The notes beneath the pieces were generated by a model that was not told where the DNA came from, ran no database searches, and worked only from the letters and a program-made list of their open reading frames with translations. DNA of 16,318 nucleotides from CABHOJ01 sp965649545 (GTDB lineage Bacteria; Pseudomonadota; Gammaproteobacteria; Burkholderiales; Methylophilaceae): assembly GCA_965649545.1 (NCBI GenBank), contig CBFGLF010000033.1, forward strand, positions 1 through 16,318, written 5' to 3'. The position numbers and the translations under genes were made by a program. This document shows positions 15,394 through 16,318 of the stretch, piece by piece. Numbering within the stretch: position 1 is the first letter of the stretch; each line of letters starts with the position of its first letter.

Positions 15394-16318
15394 ATGGAAA
15401 AAGAGCGCTTTGGCGTACTGGACGGCTGGCGCGGTATCAGTATCCTGCTGGTGCTGGCGGCGCATCTCTTACCTCTGGGGCCGAAGGCCTGGGACCTGAA
15501 TGTCGGTGTTGGCCTGCTGGGGATGGTGCTGTTCTTCAACCTCTCCGGTTTCCTCATCACCCATTTCCTGATCCACCGCCCGAATGTGCCGGATTTCCTG
15601 ATCCGCCGTTTCTTCCGGATATTACCGCTGGCCTGGCTCTACATGGCGCTGATGTTCTACCTGACGCCGGCCTCGAGTGCGACCTGGAGCGCGCACTTCC
15701 TGTTCTATGCCAACTATCCGCCGGAGCCCTTTATCGCCTCGACCAAGCATCTGTGGTCATTGTGCGTGGAGATCCATTTTTATATCGGTATCGCCTTGCT
15801 GGTCGGCATATTCAAGCGGCGCGGGCTGATGATCATCCCGCTGCTGTGTATCGCGTTCACCCTGTTGCGCGTGGTCAATGACATCCATTACGCCGTCATC
15901 AGCCACTTCCGCGTCGACGATATCCTGGCGGGCGCGCTACTGGCCCTGATCTACAACGACAAACTGGGCTTTGCGCTGCGCAATTTCATCACCAACGGCA
16001 GTATCACGGTGCTCTTGCCCTTGCTGCTGGTGTCTTGTCACCCGGATAGCGGGTTGCTGCATTACCTCAGGCCTTACCTGGCCGCCGCGTTGATCGGCGC
16101 GACCCTGTTCAATGAGGCGTCGCCGGTCAAGACCGCCCTGAATCACAAGGCACTGTTGTATATCGCCACCATCTCGTATGCGCTGTATGTGATCCACCCC
16201 TTCCTCATGACGACATGGCTGGGGAGCGGCGAAGGTCTGGAGAAATACATCAAGCGCCCCTTGTTGTTCATGGTGCTGTTCGCCCTGGCGCACCTCTCCA
16301 CCTTCTATTACGAAAAGC
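15394..16318 (+). CDS. Second acyltransferase 3 family membrane protein, partial at right edge
   Basis: Reading from ATG 15394 (GGGGG ribosome site just upstream) 308 codons are open to the window end, so about 50 or more C-terminal residues are probably missing. Start of protein: FGVLDGWRGISILLVLAAHL, with the family Arg13 and His23; GMVLFFNLSGFLITHFLI (about 43-60) matches the FF..SGF hallmark, FLIRRFFRILPLAWLY the R-x-RI-P element, and LWSLCVEIHFYIGIALL the WSL..E..FY segment. Helices continue to YIATISYALYVIHPFL near residue 255-270. Same family as its neighbour but not a recent copy by eye; the two likely place different acyl groups or act on different sugars. Confidence 0.9.
   Translation, partial: MEKERFGVLDGWRGISILLVLAAHLLPLGPKAWDLNVGVGLLGMVLFFNLSGFLITHFLIHRPNVPDFLIRRFFRILPLAWLYMALMFYLTPASSATWSAHFLFYANYPPEPFIASTKHLWSLCVEIHFYIGIALLVGIFKRRGLMIIPLLCIAFTLLRVVNDIHYAVISHFRVDDILAGALLALIYNDKLGFALRNFITNGSITVLLPLLLVSCHPDSGLLHYLRPYLAAALIGATLFNEASPVKTALNHKALLYIATISYALYVIHPFLMTTWLGSGEGLEKYIKRPLLFMVLFALAHLSTFYYEK

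Overview
The window is most of an exopolysaccharide (EPS) biosynthesis locus of the 'Eps' type first known from the methanolan cluster of Methylobacillus and from exosortase-associated loci in betaproteobacteria. The marker set is a LuxR-type regulator of the EpsA family, an EpsE-like export protein with SLBB domains, an EpsF chain-length protein and an EpsG tyrosine-kinase-like protein. With the GC-rich coding sequence, this points to a betaproteobacterium, probably of the Nitrosomonadales (methylotroph or Gallionella-like). That placement is inferred from gene family and composition only.

Layout. Two minus-strand genes lie on the left: a polyisoprenyl-phosphate sugar phosphotransferase (priming enzyme, cut by the left edge) and, upstream of it with a 14-bp overlap, epsA. 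A divergent intergenic region follows (about 1840-2415). It is the most interesting non-coding part. It holds three copies of an 18-bp pseudo-palindrome, NTRGNCCGWWCGGNCYAN-like; two of them sit against candidate -35 elements of two divergent promoters, and two 10-bp-period direct repeats lie on the epsA side. From 2416 to the right edge everything is on the plus strand and tightly packed, often with ATGA overlaps, and looks like one long operon.

Order on the plus strand: stand-alone cyclic-nucleotide-binding-fold protein, epsE (outer-membrane export), epsF (co-polymerase), epsG (kinase-like), Wzx-type flippase, polysaccharide pyruvyl transferase, GT2 glycosyltransferase, Wzy/O-antigen-ligase-type polymerase, left-handed beta-helix acetyltransferase, GT4 glycosyltransferase, processive-type membrane GT2, and two consecutive acyltransferase-3 family membrane proteins, the second cut by the right edge.

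The genes give a near-complete Wzx/Wzy-type pathway. The priming transferase loads the first sugar on undecaprenyl phosphate, three glycosyltransferases extend it, and pyruvyl and acyl groups decorate it. Wzx flips the unit, Wzy polymerises it, EpsF/EpsG set chain length and EpsE forms the outer-membrane channel. Regulation probably works at two levels: transcription through EpsA at the palindromes, and after translation through the CNB-fold protein and an MshEN-like (possible cyclic-di-GMP-binding) N-terminal domain in EpsG. EpsG lacks the Walker A lysine and a tyrosine tail, so it may act as a sensor or scaffold instead of a kinase. No exosortase, tRNA, rRNA, CRISPR or mobile element is seen.
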